This document shows, piece by piece, positions 44,156 through 55,734 of a DNA stretch of 64,000 nucleotides. The notes beneath the pieces are model-generated. The model was not told the origin of the DNA. It did no database searches and was given only the letters and a program-made list of their open reading frames with translations. A program made the translations under genes and the position numbers. The stretch comes from Ariolimax columbianus. Taxonomy: Eukaryota; Mollusca; Gastropoda; Stylommatophora; Arionidae. The DNA lies in assembly GCA_036924085.1 (NCBI GenBank), contig JAVGWX010000012.1, positions 3,031,099 through 3,095,098 of the forward strand, written 5' to 3'. The first letter of the stretch is position 1. Each line of letters begins with the position of its first letter.

Positions 44156-45998
44156 CTTCTTCTTCTTCTGCGTACACAGTCAGACAGCAACCATTATTTT
44201 TTCGAAAAAAGCGGCGGTCGTCCTGAGACTCTCGCCACTACCATAGAGCTTGTCTTGCAGTTCCACTGGCAATGGCCACATCTGCTCTCTCTGATCCCCG
44301 TATGTCGGGCAGTTCTGCAGCAGATGTTCAGTTGTCATTTTACCAGTACCGCACGGGCATTCGTCGGTACACCCTATCTTCAATTTGTTGAATAGGTGGT
44401 ACCTCAGTCTATTGTGGCCAGTGCGAAGTCTGAAGACAACGACCTGCTCTCTTCGGTTCAACTGGTAATAGGCATCGTTTTTGGTGTAACCAGTATGTTC
44501 GGTTTCCCATTTGGTCATGTACCTGGCTTTGATAAGCCGTTTTGACTCTTCGTACGTCATACTGGTATCTGTTTGTGGTAGCCTTGCACCTTCTTTTGCC
44601 AGTCTGTCTGCCTCCTCGTTGCCTTGGATGTTGCAGTGTGACGGAACCCACTGTACCACTACCCTTTTTGGTGCGGACAGCTGGCACAGTTTGCAGAGTG
44701 CTGCTCTTAAGTCATTAAGCTCAGTGTTTTTCTGGCTTTTTAGCGCTGTGACTACGGCGAGAGCATCTGTCAGCAAGACTATGTGGCTCTCATTGTGTGT
44801 TGCCATTTCTTCCACTGCCGCCCTCAGTGCCTCTGCCTCCGCTCTGAAATTGCTTGTGTACTTACCAGTAGCGAATGACAGTGTTATTTTTCTGCCATTT
44901 GGTAGGTTCAGGAATGCTCCTGCCCCTCCGTTCTGTGTAGTGTTTGTTACAGAACCGTCGGTGTATGCATGGGTCCAGTCCATGCTTGGGTAGCTTTTCG
45001 TTATGAAGCTTAGGGTAGTGTCTCTCCTTTCTTTTTCGGTCTGGCAGTTTTTGTTTGCAATACCTGGTATATTTTCTACCACCTCTGGAAATATATCCTG
45101 CCTCCAAGTAGGTTTTCGTACAGTAGTGATGGGTTTTGGTGTTGTTAGTGCGTTTATGGGATCTTCGTGCATCTTTGCTTTGGCTATTTCTGCAAAGTTT
45201 CTCCGCTTTAGTTTCCCAGTTCCCAAATTGTTTAGCCTCTGGTACATTGGATGGTGCGTCAGTCTTCGGAGTTTCTCTGACTGCAGCTGGGCTCTGCAGT
45301 CTCTTCTGTCGGTCATGGATTGCAGTTTTGTAATCTTTTCAAGTTCTACAATTGGCGTTGACTTCATGCCACCTGTTATGATTCTCATGGCTTGGTTTTG
45401 AAGTTTGTTAACTTTATCGAAGTTCGCCTTCGCTGCTGTTGTCCATGCCGCGATGCCATACTCGAGAACTGGTCTCACTCTTCCAGTGTACAGTTTCTTT
45501 AGTATGCCTTCGTCTGCTCCCCAGCTTGTGCCAGCAAGTTTCCTCATGATCGCCATTCTTTCTCTGGCTTTCATTCGGTTTCTCTCAATCTGTCTTTTCC
45601 ATGTCATGCGCCGATCAAATGTGACTCCCAGATAGGTTGGGTTGTCGTTTGGCTGCAGGATTTTGCCATTTAGGCTTAATTTGGTACTTTGGGGTTTTAA
45701 TGAGAGCGAGAATATTGTGCACGTGGTTTTCTCCTCGTTTATTTTGACCAGCCATGAGTTCGCCCACTCTTCCAGCGATGTTAGGGCCGTTTGCATCCGA
45801 TTTCTTGCTATGGTGAGATTCTTTTCAGAGGTCCACATAGCCAGATCGTCTGCAAACATTGAGCTATGGACTCTTCTTGGTATATTCTCTGTAATATCGT
45901 TTATATATACCAGGAAGAGTGTGGGTGACAGTACTCCCCCTTGGGGTACTCCCTGCTCGAGTGTCACCTTTTTGCTCATCTGCCCCTGTACTTGGACT
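44156..45998 (-). mobile_element. Recent 5'-truncated I/Jockey-type LINE (copy A) with RT tail and RNase H
   Basis: Flanked by a perfect 12-bp direct repeat, AGGGTAGGTTTT, at 44144-44155 and 45999-46010. On the minus strand it starts inside RT (VQVQGQMSKKVTLEQG) and keeps an uninterrupted frame to a TGA ending at 44180. It includes PQGGVLSPTLFLVYINDI, SSMFADDLAMW (catalytic FADD), thumb, RNase H (HAYTDGSV, FRAEAEAL, LLTDALAV, WVPSHCNIQGNEEADRLA) and a CPCGTGKMTTEHLLQNC zinc knuckle. The 3' end is a short UTR and an AAG-rich tail. By eye it differs from copy B (61441-64000) at about 40 sites over 1.84 kb, roughly 98% identity. Truncation removes the endonuclease and RT fingers, so it cannot act alone. 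Confidence 0.95.
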
Positions 45999-46071
45999 AG
46001 GGTAGGTTTTAAATACAAGTATTTGCACTGACTAAACCATAAGACAGAATAGCGGTGACGGGCTCCATACA

Positions 46072-46290
46072 AGGATCTTTAGGCTCAGAACGGGACATTG
46101 TAGACTCAAGGCCCACCTCCACAGAATGGGTCTCAGAGACAATGCCACGTGTGATTGTGGAGCACCCAAGCAAACACCAGAACATATTCTGCAAGAATGC
46201 CCTACCTATGCAGACCAAAGAGAGGACGTCTGACCTGGGGGAGCGACCATGCTCAAAAATCTGTGGAGGCACAGTCTCCTTCGTGAACCT
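46072..46290 (+). mobile_element. C-terminal fragment of another I/Jockey-type LINE
   Basis: The plus strand reads RIFRLRTGHCRLKAHLHRMG, then LRDNATCDCGAPKQTPEHIL, QECPTYADQREDVWPGG and LKNLWRHSLLREPQRTKS. The CxC(x)nHxxxxC knuckle and following tail are intact and run in frame into the 39-bp array. The 5' part is missing. Confidence 0.85.
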
Positions 46291-47635
46291 CAACGGACTA
46301 AAAGTCTAGCATCAGTTGATCGTGAACCTCCTCGGACTAGAAGCCTAGCATCAGTTGGTCGTGAACCTCACTATACTAGAAGGTTAGCATCAGTTGATCG
46401 TGAACCTCACCGGACTAGAAGCCTAGCATCAATTGATCGTGAACCTCCCCGGACTAAAAGCCTAGCATCAGTTGATCGTGAACCCCCCGGACTGAAAGCC
46501 TAGCATCAGTTGATCGTGAACCTCCCCGGACTAAAAGCCTTGCATCAGTTGATCGTAAACCTCCCCGGACTAGAAGCCTAGCATCAGTTGATCGTGAACC
46601 TCACTATACTAGAATGATAGCATCAGTTGATCGTGAACCTCACCGGACTAGAAGCCTAGCATCAGTTGATCGTGAACCTCACCAGACTAGAAGCCTAGCA
46701 TCAGTTGATCGTGAACCTCACCAGACTAGAAGCCTAGCATCAGTTGATCGTGAACCTCACCGGACTAGAAGCCTAGCATCAGTTGATCGTGAACCTCACT
46801 ATACTAGATTGATAGCATCAGTTGATAGTGAACATCACCGGACTAGAAGCCTAGTATCAGTTGATCGTGAACCTCCCCGGACTAAATGCTTAGCATCAGT
46901 TGATGGTGAACCTCCCCGGACTAGAAGCCTAGCATCAGTTGATCGTGAACCTCACCGGACTAGAAGCCTAGCATCAGTTGATCGTGAACCTCACCGGACT
47001 AGAAGCCTAGCATCAGTTGATTGTGAACCTCCCCGGACTAGAAGCCTAGCATCAGTTGATCGTGAACCTCACCGGACTAGAAGCCTAGCATCAGTTGATC
47101 GTGAACCTCACCGGACTAGAAGCCTAGCATCAGTTGATCGTGAACCTCACCGGACTAGAAGCCTAGCATCAGTTGATCGTGAACATCACTAGACTAGAAG
47201 GATAGCATCAGTTGGTCGTGAACCTCACCGGACTAGAAGCCTAGCATCAGTTGATCGTGAACCTCACCGGACTAGAAACCTAGCATCAGTTGATCGTGAA
47301 CCTCACCGGACTAGAAGCCTAGCATCAGTTGATCGTGAACCTCACCGGACTAGAAGCCTAGCATCAGTTGATCGTGAACCTCACCGGACTAGAAGCCTAG
47401 CATCAGTTGATCGTGAACCTCACCGGACTAAAAGCATCAGTTGGTCGTGAACCTCACCGGACTAAAAGCCTAGCATCAGTTGGTCGTGAACCTCACCGGA
47501 CTAAAAGCATCAGTTGGTCGTGAACCTCACCGGACTAAAAGCCTAGCATCAGTTGATTGTGAACCTCACCGGACTAAAAGCCTAGCATCAGTTGGTCGTG
47601 AACCTCACCGTTCTAGGCGCACAGCATCAGTTGAT
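46287..47635. repeat. 39-bp minisatellite, about 34 copies, in frame with a LINE C-terminus
   Basis: Core cagttgatcgtgaacctcac followed by cggactagaagcctagcat. One frame encodes REPHRTRSLASVD per unit, continuing the LINE tail LLREPQRTKS. Short 27/28-bp units (gcatcagttggtcgtgaacc without gcctag) occur near 47430-47540. Confidence 0.96.
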
Positions 47636-48319
47636 CGATGAAAAAGAAGAAGGTGACGAACTCTAGATTGTTAACTAATCTAGCCTGATTGTCGAATGAC
47701 TGTTAGGAGGGAGAATCTATAATTTTTTACGCTCGGCTGATCGATGAATCTGTACAATACAACTATCTCTGATGGTTCCAGACGGAAGTCTATATATTCT
47801 ATCTGAATGCGTTCTTTCCTTCAAAAGATCTTCTGTTGCGATTTCTACATCTGCAACGTATTTCAGGTTTGGGACAGATGTTAGATACAAATATATTTTC
47901 CAAGGTTTTTCTAATGCTGACATTTGGACTTTCTGCTTTGTCGAATCAGACATTGTTTGTCGAATCATTCAGTCTTTGTCGAATCAGTCAGTCTTTGTCG
48001 AATCAGTAAACTTTGTCGAATCAGTCAGTCTTTGTCGAATCAGTCAGTCTTTGTCAACACTGTATAACTTGCTAGTCGTTCTACGACTAATTTCTGCCCC
48101 CTTTGCTGCCTGTGTATTCAAATAGAACTACTTCACAACTTCCAGTATTTTAACCAGTGGTCAATCCACACTAATTCAGTCCTGATCACTTATTACCAAG
48201 AGTGGACGAGTGGCGTTAAAGACTGTACATTTCTTGTGAAGGGCTGAGAATGGTCAAAGTGTTTTGAACCTAGCAGAATAAATGATTCATTGATGACATG
48301 GAAAATATGGAGAATAACC
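47636..48319. other. Unassigned sequence with a short 19-bp repeat at 47955-48055
   Basis: About five copies of tcgaatcagtcagtctttg lie at 47955-48055. No gene recognised in the remainder. Confidence 0.6.
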
Positions 48320-48622
48320 TGGAATCTGAACTGACAAGACCTCGTCGTGAACTGAAAAGTCCTCGTCGTGACCCGACAAGACCTCGCCGTGACCCGACAA
48401 GACCTCGCAGGTGAACTGACAAGACCTCGCCGTGAACTGACAAGACCTCACCGTGAACTGACAAGACCTCGCCATGAACTGACAAGGCCTCGCCGTGAAC
48501 TGACAAGACCTCGCCGTGAACTGACAAGACCTCGTCGTGAACTGACTAGACCTCGCCGTGAACTGACAAGACCTCGCCGTGAACTGACAAGACCTCGCCG
48601 TGAACTGACAAGACCTCGACGC
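48320..48622. repeat. 21-bp minisatellite, about 14 copies
   Basis: Core gtgaactgacaagacctcgc plus c. Seven-residue ELTRPRR repeats are open in the plus frame. One unit near 48405 has a cgcagg insertion. Confidence 0.96.
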
Positions 48623-48639
48623 GCGGGTTTGGGACGCCG

Positions 48640-49230
48640 ATTCGTCTAATTAACAAGGGCCTGGACGGTTGCCATGACCAAGACCTACGAGCCTCACTCT
48701 TCGATTACATTGTACTCCATGCGATGTGTTACGGTGTAGAGACTTGGACACAAATACAATCACTTGAGGCCAAATTGAGAGTGGCCCAGGCCTCCCTTGA
48801 AAGACGTATGCAAGATCTCCATAACTCTGATATAAGACGACTGTCCCTGGTGTAAAATACGATAATCCATGCAGACAAGTCAAAACATAGATGGACAGGT
48901 CACATGTTACAGATGGACAGGTCACATGTTACAGATGGACAGGTCACACATTATAGATGGACAGGTCACACGTTACGAAGGAACGATGGTCGATAGAGCG
49001 CATTGACAGCAGTCTGGTACCCCCGAGGTCAGAAGAGACCGTTAGGTAAACCTGCAAAGGTCAGTCTCCCTTAATGTTCGCTACAACATCCGAGATGCCT
49101 CTAGGAGAGTACTTAGCACGCAGTGGACGTCGGTGGGCCAACACAAGGTCCGCTGGAGACGACGCTAGGACCCAAATCAACGATGAGGAACGGGTCACCA
49201 AGTTCAAGATGATAACAGTAACAGATAGGT
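48640..49230 (+). mobile_element. RTE-like LINE C-terminal remnant
   Basis: The plus strand reads YIVLHAMCYGVETWTQIQSL (48700-48760; LYGCETWT in relatives), EAKLRVAQASLERRMQDL and KSKHRWTGHM. After a small array come TLRRNDGR and LVPPRSEETVR, followed by RWTSVGQHKVRWRRR. It is the thumb and C-terminal tail of an RTE-like polyprotein; several frame changes. Confidence 0.75.
48890..48975. repeat. 22-bp tandem repeat, about 4 copies, inside LINE C-terminus
   Basis: Core agatggacaggtcacatgtt plus ac. The unit is the LINE segment encoding HRWTGHM, which continues after the array as TLRRNDGR. A single such segment is normal. Confidence 0.93.
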
Positions 49231-49262
49231 CAAGTAATAAAATAAATAGTGCTCAGACTAAC

Positions 49263-51985
49263 AAATGGTCTCCGTGACTGGGATACAAGTATACACTGGT
49301 CTCTGTGACAGGGATACAAGTAAACACTGGTCTCCGTGACAGGGATACAAGTACACACTGGTCTCCGTGACAGGGATACACGTACACACTGATCTCTGTG
49401 ACTGGGATAAAAGTACACACTGGTCTCTGTGACAGGGATACAAGTACACACTGGTCTCCGTGACAGGGATACAAGAACACACTGGTCTCCGTGACTGGGA
49501 TACAATTAAACACTGGTCTCAGAGACAGGGATACAAGTACACACTCGTCTCCGTGACAGGGATACAAGTACACATTGGTCTCCGTGACAGGGATACAAGT
49601 ACACACTGGTCTCTGTGACAGGGATACAAGTACACATTGGTCTCCGTGATTGGGATACAAGTACACACTGCTCTCCGTGAAAGGGATACAAGTAAAGACT
49701 TATCTCTGTGACTGGGATACAAGTACACACTGGTCTCTGTAACAGGGATACAAGTACACACTTGTCTCCGTGACAGGGATACAAGTACGCACTGGTCTCT
49801 GTGACAGGGGTACAAGTACACACTGGTCTCCGTGACTGGGATATAAGTAAACACTGGTCTCCGTGACTGGAATACAAGTACACACTGGTCTCCGTGACAG
49901 GGATACAAGTACACACTGGTCTGTGACAGGGATACAAGTACACACTGGTCTCCGTGACTGGGATATAAGTAAACACTGGTCTCCGTGACTGGGATACAAG
50001 TACATACTGGTCTCCGTGACAGGGATACAAGTACACACTGGTCTCTGTGACAGGGATACAAGTACACACTGGTCTCCGTGACATGGATACAAGTACACAT
50101 TGGTCTCCGTGACGGGGATACAAGTACACACTGGTCTCTGTGACAGGGATACAAGTACACACTGGTCTCCGTGACTGGGATATAAGTGCACACTGGTTTC
50201 TGTGACTGGGATACAAGTACACACTGGTCTCTGTGACTGGTATATAAGTACACACTGGTCTCTGTGACAGGGATACAAGTACAAACTGGTCTCCGTGACA
50301 GGGATACAAGTACACATTGGTCTCCGTGACTGGGATACAAGTACACACTGGTTTCTGTGACTGGGATAAAAGTACACACTGGTCTCTGTGACAGGGATAC
50401 AAGTACACACTGGTCTCCGTGACAGGGATACAAGAACACACTGGTCTCCGTGACTGGGATACAATTAAACACTGGTCTCAGAGACAGGGATACAAGTACA
50501 CACTCGTCTCCGTGACAGGGATACAAGTACACATTGGTCTCCGTGACAGGGATACAAGTACACACTGGTCTCTGTGACAGGGATACAAGTACACATTGGT
50601 CTCCGTGATTGGGATACAAGTACACACTGCTCTCCGTGAAAGGGATACAAGTAAACACTTATCTCTGTGACTGGGATACAAGTACACACTGGTCTCTGTA
50701 ACAGGGATACAAGTACACACTTGTCTCCGTGACAGGGATACAAGTACGCACTGGTCTCTGTGACAGGGATACAAGTACACACTGGTCTCCGTGACTGGGA
50801 TATAAGTAAACACTGGTCTCCGTGACTGGGATACAAGTACACACTGGTCTCCGTGACAGGGATACAAGTACACACTGGTATCTGTGACAGGGATACAAGT
50901 ACACACTGGTCTCCGTGACTGGGATATAAGTAAACACTGGTCTCCGTGACTGGGATACAAGTACACACTGGTCTCCGTGACAGGGATACAAGTACACACT
51001 GGTCTCTGTGACAGGGATACAAGTACACACTGGTCTCTGTGACATGGATACACGTACACATTGGTCTCCGTGACGGGGATACAAGTACACACTGGTCTCT
51101 GTGACAGGGATACAAGTACACACTGGTCTCCGTTTCTGGGATATAAGTGCACACTGGTCTCTGTGACTGGGATACAAGTACACACTGGTCTCTGTGACTG
51201 GTATATAAGTACACACTGGTCTCTGTGACAGGGATGCAAGTACACATTGGTCTCCGTGACTGGGATACAAGTACACACTGGTTTCTGTGACAGGGATACA
51301 AGTACACACTGGTCTCCGTGACATGGATACAAGCACACACTGGTCTCCGTGACAGGGATACAATAACACATTGGCCTCCGTGACTGGGATACAAGTACAC
51401 ACTGGTCTCTGTGACAGGGATACAAGTACACACTGGTCTCTGTGACTGGGATACAAGTACACACTGGTTTCCGTGACTGCCATACAAGTACACACTGGTC
51501 TCTGTGACAGGGATACATGTACACACTGGTCTCTGTGACTGGGATACAAGTACACACTGGTTTCCGTGACTGCCATACAAGTACACACTGGTCTCTGTGA
51601 CAGGGATACAAGTACACACTGGTCTCCGTGACATGGATACAAGCACACACTGGTCTCCGTGACAGGGATACAATAACACATTGGCCTCCGTGACTGGGAT
51701 ACAAGTACACACTGGTCTCTGTGACAGGGATACAAGTACACACTGGTCTCTGTGACTGGGATACAAGTACACACTGGTTTCCGTGACTGCCATACAAGTA
51801 CACACTGGTCTCTGTGACAGGGATACATGTACACACTGGTCTCTGTGACTGGAAGACAAGTACACACTGGTTTCCGTGACTGGCATACAAGTACACAATG
51901 GTCTCCGTGACTGGGATACAAGTACATAATGATCTCCGTGACTGGCATATACGTATACACTTGTCTCTGTGACTGGCATACACGT
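49263..51985. repeat. 31-bp minisatellite, about 88 copies, with nested higher-order repeats
   Basis: Core gtctctgtgacagggataca followed by agtacacactg. Long-range copies exist. The rare string tacaattaaacactggtctc occurs at 49501 and 50460 (offset 959 bp), and the marker aagcacacactggtctccgt occurs near 51330 and 51640 (offset about 310 bp, ten units). Because the period is not a multiple of three, three frames cycle through the unit (SLSQRPVCTC, IPVTETSVYLYP); long minus frames of up to 534 codons are by-products. Confidence 0.97.
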
Positions 51986-52794
51986 ACCCATTAAGATGTA
52001 GCTGTGTGACAAATACAGTACGTCCGAGTACAATGAGTACAACATAGATAATGAACGCACTATTAGCACGGTTTATGGTTCAGAATGGGTACTACATTTA
52101 TTATAATTTTGCAAGTACAGCGTGTATTGGGGACAATTGTACTGTCAATACAGTTTTCGCTGTAAGTACATTATGTAATATACGTTCAGAATGAGAGTAA
52201 GATGTAGTATAAGTACAATACAATCATGATATGAGTACAGTATGAGAAATGTAGGAACACAAAATTTGATACGGTTCAACGATACGCATATATTTTTAAA
52301 AAACCTGAACAAAAGTTTAGTTTTGTCACCAATAAATATTTAAATACCAGAACTGCCATTACGGTATTAATTCCACCTGCATTACATCTATCCATTACAG
52401 CTTGAATCAGCAAAGATGAATCTACAGATATCAGCAATAATCCGATAGTCAAGGTTGCTGTTTATGCACCCTTCAAACGGCGTCAGATTGTTTCGTCACG
52501 CTACAGTTAGTGACAATCAAAGAGCCGCCATTTTTGCTCGACATCAAGCATTTAGGGCCCATTAAGTACGGATATCGATGTGTGGGGAGGGTTAAGGGAA
52601 GGTTTACTGAATTCAGGGAATGACAACCTGTTGGATTCAAACACGTGATGAGTCTGTGATTTTCAAACAGTAGGATGACAGGCTCGGGCAAGAAGGATCA
52701 GATGTGTGTCCATTAGGATCATAAGGTTCTGAGATCATCCGTGTGTACACTTCTGAGTGAGATGGAGATGATAATAATGTGTATGTCTATTGCC
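51986..52794. other. Unassigned single-copy sequence
   Basis: AT-rich; the minus frame at 52691-52473 is unrecognised. Confidence 0.4.
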
Positions 52795-52960
52795 CAGAGA
52801 ACATAAGGTATCATACAGTATTAGACCATACCATAACATTACATAGCATAACATACCTTAACATAATAAAAGATAACATAACATAAGAAAACAGAACATT
52901 CCATAAGATATCACAATATAATATGTCATAACACAACATACCATAACATTTGATAAAAAA
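52795..52960. repeat. Degenerate ATAACATACC-type short repeat
   Basis: Irregular repeats of cataacata and ataccataac; the same type recurs at 55735-56130. Confidence 0.85.
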
Positions 52961-52991
52961 ATAGCAAAACAACTGACATTACAGACAATAG

Positions 52992-53052
52992 CTCAACTTA
53001 ACGTCTTTATACTGGTTTAGAAGACCCTACAGAGTATGTATACAACTAGTTT
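52992..53052 (-). mobile_element. Short CR1-like LINE 3' tip
   Basis: caacttaacgtctttatact then ggtttagaagaccctacaga is the reverse complement of the CR1-like 3' terminus seen at 33060-33110. Only about 60 bp remain. Confidence 0.75.
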
Positions 53053-53284
53053 CTTGCAGGGTGGTTTCTCCCGATGTGGTAGTACATCTTAATAGACTCG
53101 AACACTCGAGCTAAATAGACTCGCAGACAGCTAAGCACCATCTATAGCTGCTCTTATCAAACCACCTGTGAAAAGGTAACAAATAACTTGGGTAAAGTTT
53201 TCATTTGAATTTTGTCCGGGCAGCGGCCGTTTATCCTACTATTTTCGTTTTCCAATTGCCAAGGAGTTTTAAACGTGCTCGACG

Positions 53285-53515
53285 TTGAACACGGGAGTCC
53301 AATCTCATTACCCAGAGATCAGGGGTCCGATCTCGTTACCCAGAGATCATGTGTTCGATCTCATTACCCAGAGATCAGAGGTTCGATCTCATTACATGAG
53401 ATCAGAGGTCCGATCTCATTACATGCGATCAGGGGTTCGATCTCATTACCAAGCGATCGGGGGTACGATCTCATTACCCAGAGATGAGAGGGCCGATCTC
53501 ACTTCCCAGTGATCA
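53285..53515. repeat. 28-bp minisatellite, about 8 copies, with T-arm-like core
   Basis: Core ggttcgatctcattacccag followed by agatcagg. The ggTTCGATC segment resembles a tRNA T-arm / Pol III B box on the plus strand. Some units are shortened to 24/25 bp (cattacatgagatc). Confidence 0.92.
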
Positions 53516-53552
53516 GAGGAATATTTACCAAACGATCCACGTGAAAAAAAAT

Positions 53553-53628
53553 TCCCGTCTCCACCTTGATTTGTACCCGCGACCTTTGGCACCCTAGGCG
53601 GACACCTTACCTACAGACCACTAAGTCC
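53553..53628 (-). ncRNA. tRNA-like / SINE-head remnant
   Basis: Minus strand: GGGACTTAGTGGTCTGTAGG, TAAGGTGTCCGCCTAGGGTG, CCAAAGGTCGCGGGTACAAA, TC. It has an A-box-like TAGTGGTCTGTAGG, an anticodon-arm-like middle and a degenerate B box (GGTACAAATC against GGTTCGANTC). Spacing fits a tRNA-derived sequence. The B box is mutated, so a functional tRNA gene is unlikely. I cannot name the isotype. Confidence 0.45.
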
Positions 53629-54115
53629 CTCACCCGAGACGGACACCTTACTTCCAGACCACTAAGTCCCTCACCCGAGACGGACACTTTACCTCGAGAC
53701 CACTGAGTCCCCAATCCAAGGTGGACACCGTATCTCGAGACCACTGATTCCCCCACCCGAGGCGGACACCTTACCTCGAGACCACTGAGTCCACCACCCG
53801 AGGCGGACACCTTACCTCGAGACCACTGAGTCCACCACCCGAGACGGACACCTTATCTCGAGACCACTGAGTCCACCACCCGAGACGGACACCTTACCTC
53901 GAGACCACTGAGTCCACTACCCGAGACTGACACCTTACCTCGAGACCACTGAGTCCACCACCCGAGACGGACACCTTACCTCGAGACCATTGAGTCCACC
54001 ACCCGAGACGGACACCTTACCTGGAGACCACTGAGTCCACCACCCGAGACGGACACCTTACCTCGAGACCACTGAGTCCACCACCCGAGACGGACACCTT
54101 ACCTCGAGACCACAT
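53600..54115. repeat. 41-bp minisatellite, about 12.5 copies, derived from the tRNA-like A-box half
   Basis: Plus core cggacaccttacctcgagac followed by cactgagtccaccacccgaga. On the minus strand each unit carries CTCAGTGGTCTCGAGGTAAG, matching the A-box half of the tRNA-like sequence that forms the array's left end. Left units are closest to it (actaagtccctcacccgag), and homogeneity increases to the right. Confidence 0.93.
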
Positions 54116-54704
54116 AACATACCATACCACATCATAACATGGCATAGCACATGTGGCATAATGCCTTCGCATACTTGTCTTAGAGACTAAAATATCACTA
54201 TCATGTGAAAGATCTCAGTTACTTTTTTCTGCCCTCTTAATACTTTGTGACGAATAGTAGATTGTTTTCCCATGTTACCTTCTGTTTTTCGTGAAACACA
54301 AAACGACATACAAACGTTAAAAACTTATTTTATATCAGGGAATCTTTCCGCCTTGTCAGACGAACTATCTTTCACATAAAACACAAGAGCATACGTTTAT
54401 TACAAGACTAGTCAATTACAATAGTTACAATACTAAATTAAATTAAATGTAACTAAATCTTTCTAACACATAGTTTAAAGGCAAGCGCTTGAATCTAATA
54501 ACACATTTCTAATAGTATCAATACATTTAACTTGGAGTTAATCTATACAGAGCTTGTTCTACCCTGATTAACTAGCTATCTACTTTCCGGCCATGTGATG
54601 CAGTTGGCGATGAAGTTAATCTCGGGATGTCGTCTGCGCTGCGTAACAAGTGCTTCTTACCAAGCTTGTTGGTGTACTCCGGAAGGAGTCTTATGGTGCA
54701 CCTC
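54116..54704. other. Unassigned sequence
   Basis: AT-rich, no recognised gene. Confidence 0.4.
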
Positions 54705-54985
54705 CCTTTTCGACACTTACATTGGGTTCCACAGACCCTTTTCGACACTTACATTGGGTTACACAGACCCTTTTCGACACTTACATTGGGTTCCACATAC
54801 ACTTTTCCACTGAGACAATCAGATTAAAACCCAGGGTTTACCAGACCCTTTTCGACCGTTACATTGGGTTCAACAGACCCTTTTCGACCGTTACATTGGG
54901 TTCCACATACCCTTTTTAACGCAGACATTGGGTTCACTGAACAATTTTTCGACGGAGACATTGGGTTCACCGAACGATTTTTCGA
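54705..54985. repeat. 32-bp minisatellite, about 8 copies
   Basis: Core ttttcgacacttacattggg followed by ttccacagaccc; right-hand units diverge (gacggagacattgggttcac). Confidence 0.93.
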
Positions 54986-55734
54986 TAAGTTTAATGGGTT
55001 TGTATCCCAGGATGCACCAGACCTTTCATCGTACAGACTAAACTTCTCACTCGAAATGATTTATTTCTCGTCTTGCTGATCAACGGGACATCGTTCACTT
55101 CAGGAGGTACAAAAGTCATGGACTATAAAGCAAATAAGGATATCCTATTAAACCAGGTTTCTCTGAAATATCCCAAGCACCTGGTTTTATTGGCCCCTCT
55201 AGACGTCTATCCAAACAACATGGCTGATTGTCACAATGTACCTCTTTCCCTACCTCGTTACCCAATGAGCCACCCGACTCACTTTTGCACCCGTAACACT
55301 TATCAAGCTGACAAAATATATCCCAATGAGACCTATTTCCTTAGCTATCTTTCATGTCACCCCTGTCAATCTTCCAGTGCCAGTTTTGTCGTTAAATATG
55401 TGTCGCCTCTTACCTCTACCAACTTTTTTGCGACACTAGTTGATACAGGAAATGAGTTCGCCTAGAACCCCCATATCTCTGCCAAGTCTCCAAGACACAG
55501 TAAACAGTTCTCTCTCTCTGTCATGCTATTAGTCAAAATCCAGCCTTGTCAATGAATGCACGCCGTGTGTGATATTATTTTGAACGTTTCCTATATGTGC
55601 TGAAAAAGTTTGGGCTGTCCGAGAATAAGTTGCTAGCCTCAAAACCAGTGCTCCACAGGAGCCTGTTACACATAAAGCAGACAATAAAAAAAATACGAGG
55701 ACGTAAAATAACATAACATATGCTAGAGTTACAT
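54986..55734. other. Unassigned sequence with a 130-codon open frame (55073-55465, plus)
   Basis: The frame begins MLINGTSFTSGGTKVMDYKA and ends FFATLVDTGNEFA. It is non-repetitive and contains two asparagine sequons, but there is no recognisable domain, no signal peptide and no clear splice context. Possibly chance or a fragment of an unrecognised element. Confidence 0.3.

Noticed and set aside
44511..46031. Plus-strand frames of 129-160 codons over the LINE copies (also 61792-63966)
   Set aside because: Antisense shadows of the RT-RNase H frame, present identically in both copies.
49519..52069. Several 250-534-codon minus-strand frames (CIPVTETSVYLYP repeats)
   Set aside because: Generated by the 31-bp array; all three frames read the same cyclic peptide.
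53553..53628. Functional tRNA gene
   Set aside because: B box is mutated (GGTACAAATC) and I cannot fold a convincing acceptor stem by eye.
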